DNA of 6,722 nt from Chthonomonadaceae bacterium (GTDB lineage: Bacteria; Armatimonadota; Chthonomonadetes; Chthonomonadales; Chthonomonadaceae), in NCBI GenBank assembly GCA_014377395.1, contig JACMPS010000298.1:1-6722 (forward strand), written 5' to 3'. This document shows positions 5,996-6,722 of the stretch, in pieces; the first letter of the stretch is position 1; the number at the start of each line of letters is the position of its first letter. Position numbers and translations under genes: made by a program. The notes under the pieces are model-generated. The model made no database searches. It saw only the letters and a program-made list of their open reading frames with translations, and was not told the origin of the DNA.

Positions 5996-6722
5996 TTAAC
6001 GATCCTTTCCGTAACCGATTTCCAAACGAAGGGGCGGATTATCCCGAAAGCGTACTCGGAGCAAGGGGCGTGATCCACCGGGCTTGACGTAGAGAACCGA
6101 AGAACTGTTTCGTAATTCGTCCTCCGCGCCTTTAATGTCCATAAATTGCACTTCGGGTTGTGCCTTCATCATGAGTTCTCTCTGCGGAGTGATCGTGAGA
6201 ACGGCAAGCGTCGTGTCTTCGATGTCCTCTGTTTTCTCTGCCTTCGGGTTTTTGTTCGGTGTTTGGACTGGCACGATCTTACCCGATTGCGTCAGAATCC
6301 ATTCTCCTTCAGCGGGCAAGGGAGACAGGGTTTCAAGGCGGGAGGGAGTACCGATCTTCAGTTCGATTTTGCCCGGTATTGTTTTGCCGACGGTAGAAGA
6401 GGAAGCCTTTGTCGCATCTACTGTCGGCGGATTCGCTTTTTTCGCCCGCATACTCAGCGCGGCGATCAGTGCCAGAACCCCCAGCAACGCAAGAACAAGC
6501 CAGAGAAACGAAAAGCCTCCCGGTTTTCGCTCCGTTTCGATCTGCGTGGGTGAGGGAAGAGATTTGGCTTTCACGGGGGGGTTGGGGAGTTCATTTGCAG
6601 AAGCGGGGCGATCCTCCTGTGGGCGCCACTCTTCTAATGAATAAGCCGACAGCCGGGAGGCATCGGAGACATTCGGGAGCGACTCAAGACGATCCGGCAC
6701 CAGTGCCGTCGCATCTACGGTA
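5996..6722 (-). CDS. Single-pass membrane protein of unknown family, 5' end outside window
   Basis: The minus-strand frame is open from the right edge to a TAA at 5996-5998, giving 241 visible residues. A GTG at 6700 is the first start-like codon, but it has no ribosome binding site, and the frame continues seven residues upstream to the edge (TVDATAL). I therefore treat the gene as truncated by the window. Counting from the GTG codon, residues 1-60 are rich in Pro, Ser and Glu and look disordered. Residues 64-84 (SFLWLVLALLGVLALIAALSM) form one clear membrane helix, flanked by RK before and RAKK after, so orientation is uncertain. The remaining 150 residues hold a low-complexity Thr/Ser/Lys linker and a probable beta-rich domain (WILTQSGKIVPVQ, TLAVLTITP, LLRVRFRDN, LRLEIGYG). 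No catalytic motif is visible. It lies 6 bp ahead of the tubulin-like gene and probably shares its transcript, so it may be a membrane adaptor or anchor for that protein. A larger N-terminal domain may lie beyond the edge. Confidence 0.75.
   Translation of the reverse strand, partial: TVDATALVPDRLESLPNVSDASRLSAYSLEEWRPQEDRPASANELPNPPVKAKSLPSPTQIETERKPGGFSFLWLVLALLGVLALIAALSMRAKKANPPTVDATKASSSTVGKTIPGKIELKIGTPSRLETLSPLPAEGEWILTQSGKIVPVQTPNKNPKAEKTEDIEDTTLAVLTITPQRELMMKAQPEVQFMDIKGAEDELRNSSSVLYVKPGGSRPLLRVRFRDNPPLRLEIGYGKDR
6003..6008 (-). promoter_or_regulatory. Ribosome binding site of the tubulin-like gene
   Basis: AAAGGA on the minus strand overlaps the last codons of the preceding gene, 13 nt before the ATG at 5989. 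A second in-frame ATG two codons later (5983) would be 19 nt away, so the first ATG is preferred. The choice changes the protein by only two residues. Confidence 0.45.

Noticed and set aside
6411..6718. The 11-mer GTCGCATCTAC occurring at 6411-6421 and 6708-6718
   Set aside because: Both copies encode Val-Asp-Ala-Thr in one gene; with only two short, distant copies it may be chance or a weak peptide repeat, and nothing else supports a repeat element.

Overview
The window is bacterial and almost fully coding. The base composition is balanced to slightly GC-rich, and the genes are packed tightly with AAAGG-type ribosome binding sites. A stator protein carrying an OmpA-type peptidoglycan-binding domain shows a walled bacterium. 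Nothing in the sequence fixes the phylum.

Four genes lie head to tail on the minus strand, transcribed from the right edge leftwards. The first (6722-5996, 5' end outside the window) is a single-pass membrane protein of unknown family with a proline-rich N-terminal part. The second (5989-2741) is a 1082-residue tubulin/FtsZ-superfamily protein with the GGTGSG nucleotide-binding signature, long coiled coils and a C-terminal zinc-ribbon-like Cys/His cluster. The third (2740-965) is a MotA/TolQ/ExbB-type ion-channel subunit with a cytoplasmic helical tail of about 375 residues, as in ZorA. The fourth (975-184) is its MotB/ZorB-type partner, with a short N-terminus, one membrane helix containing the ion-binding aspartate, a linker and an OmpA-like domain. 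Junctions are 6 bp, 0 bp (TAAATG) and an 11-bp overlap, so the genes almost certainly form one operon. Its promoter is outside the window.

At the left edge (1-141) the plus strand reads as the C-terminal end of a convergent gene. If that is right, the operon ends with the ZorB-like gene. A 15-bp tandem duplication that includes the stop codon lies in the convergent gap.

The main finding is the combination. A ZorAB-like, proton-driven, peptidoglycan-anchored motor is encoded with a very large tubulin-like GTPase and a second membrane protein, and no ZorC, ZorD or ZorE homologue is visible. A reasonable hypothesis is an envelope-sensing device, perhaps anti-phage, in which the motor's cytoplasmic tail controls or is controlled by a tubulin-like polymer. 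The component families are read from sequence motifs; the system-level function is inference.
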